Of a stretch of 64,000 nt of DNA, positions 62,801 to 64,000 are shown piece by piece. Position 1 is the stretch's first letter; each line of letters begins with the position of its first letter. The DNA lies in the NCBI GenBank assembly GCA_023313575.1, contig JAJTTP010000003.1, positions 3,470,332 to 3,534,331 of the forward strand, given 5' to 3'. Source of the DNA: Eutypella sp. D-1. Its lineage: Eukaryota > Ascomycota > Sordariomycetes > Xylariales > Diatrypaceae. Under the pieces are notes generated by a model that was given only the letters and a program-made list of their open reading frames with translations, was not told the DNA's origin and did no database searches. The position numbers were made by a program, and so were the translations under genes.

Positions 62801-64000
62801 AATATATAGCTTTATATTCGAAATTATCTCCGATAAAAAAATAATATTTGTATCGAAATTTTAACAAAGTTTTATAATAAAATTAAAATTAAACCTTAAG
62901 CTTATAATAATTTTTAAACCTTAAGTAAACGGATAAATAAAACGAATTAATTAAATATTAAAAACCTATTTTTAATAATATATTAATTATAAATAAAATA
63001 ATTAAATAAAATAATTACTTATTACATAATTAATTTATAACATAATTTATTATAAAAATATACGGATAATATTTATTAACGTTAATTTCGGATTTACCCC
63101 GGACGTTTACCGAAATGCTTATAAAAAAGGACTAAATAATATTAAAGCCATATTAATATCGGAATAATTTAAATAATTGCATAAAAAAATAAAGGTAAAA
63201 CTTAAACTTATACGTTAATAAATAAGCAGATATTATAATTAAAAAAGGTTAAAAAAATTAACTTTTTTAAAAAAAAATATAATTTATTTAGCTATAAAAA
63301 ACATTATAATAAAATAACTTAATAAAAAACTTAATTATAAATATATCGGACCGTACCTAATTATTAAAAAAATATTAAAAAATAATTACGAATTAAACCT
63401 ATTATTAAAAATTAAAATCTATTTAATCTTTTATATTTCTTTACTTAAAAACGTAACGGATATAAACGTTATAAAAATAAGACGAAACGATATCGAAATA
63501 AAAATAAATAAATACGAAGCGGAGAAAATTTTAAACGTACGAATAAAAAATAAATAAATAAAATATAAAATTAAATAAAAAGGATATAATAACTCCGAAA
63601 ATATATAAAAACCCGTTAATTACTTAATAAACGTTTAACGCTTTTTAAAGATTTTTTATTAATATCGACGGAAACGTTAATAAAAATAGCATCTTAATTA
63701 AAATTACCCGATATATTTATCTTAAATTAATTAAAATCCGGAATAACTTTAAGATTTACCGACGTTTTAATAAACCCCGTAAAACGCGTATTTTCCTCCC
63801 GACGTTTTTTTCCTTTAATTTTTTTAACTTTTTTAAATTATCGATACTACGAAAAACCGCCTTTATTATCTTTTTATACCATATACGCTTTTAATAACGA
63901 AAATAACGGAGTTTTATATTAACCATATTAGCTTTTTCTTTAATAGCTTTAAATTTTAACTCCAATTTTCGATATTAAAATGTAACCTTTATAATTGGCT
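59821..64000 (+). mobile_element. Ty3/gypsy element A, right part, running off the window
   Basis: Resumes element A at the internal position where 52967 stopped (equivalent to about 54886 in element B). Reverse transcriptase (about 60990-61560), RNase H (about 61840-62180), integrase (about 62570-62960) and chromodomain (about 63480-63640) follow in the same order as in B. It carries still more RIP-type stops than B, fitting an older insertion. Its 3' LTR is not reached before the window ends. Confidence 0.75.

Overview
The window is filamentous ascomycete (Pezizomycotina) nuclear DNA. Most genes have short spliceosomal introns of 50-80 nt, with GTAAGT-like donors and CTAAC/CTGAC branch sites. 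There are Zn2Cys6 and bZIP regulators, and a 14 kb AT-rich block (50105-64000) that looks like repeat-induced point mutation (RIP) of Ty3/gypsy retrotransposons. The class cannot be fixed by eye; Sordariomycetes would fit. All gene models are spliced by hand from donor, branch and acceptor signals, reading frame and family alignment. Introns were accepted only when they restored a family motif and a continuous frame, except where noted.

Region 1 (about 0.4-16.6 kb) is the main interest: a compact specialised-metabolite locus. It holds a UbiA-superfamily membrane enzyme (422-1628, minus) divergent from a cytochrome P450 (2196-3871, plus), an AflR-like Zn2Cys6 regulator (4181-5573, minus), two different Fe(II)/2-oxoglutarate dioxygenases of the PhyH family (7536-8345 and 9487-10473, plus), a second Zn2Cys6 regulator (11619-13246, plus) and a type I methionine aminopeptidase (15161-16578, plus). 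This set (UbiA-type terpene cyclase next to a P450, PhyH oxygenase, C6 regulator, methionine aminopeptidase) recalls the fumagillin cluster of Aspergillus fumigatus, whose product and its relative ovalicin inhibit methionine aminopeptidase 2. My reading is a fumagillin/ovalicin-related sesquiterpenoid locus with the aminopeptidase as a candidate self-protection gene. It lacks the polyketide synthase, acyltransferase, O-methyltransferase and ketoreductase in this window; the locus may extend left, be a reduced version, or make something new.

Region 2 (16.6-28 kb) has duplicated non-coding blocks, a seven-exon sugar-porter-family MFS transporter (19168-21245) and a long stretch without a recognisable gene. 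Region 3 (28-50.1 kb) is gene-sparse: a Pap1/YAP-type bZIP factor with a GC-AG intron (28005-29502, minus), a secreted-type HExxH metalloprotease with a Lys/Glu/Ala-rich tail (37451-38815, minus), an Stm1-like ribosome/RNA-binding protein (43899-45674, plus) and an unrecognised CxxC-containing protein (47108-47896, plus).

Region 4 (50.1-64 kb) begins at an abrupt base-composition boundary. One RIP-degraded chromodomain-type Ty3/gypsy element (about 51.0 kb to beyond the window end) is interrupted by a second copy with its own two LTRs (52968-59820). The left 240 bp of the window is also AT-rich, so the metabolite locus sits immediately beside another probable repeat island.
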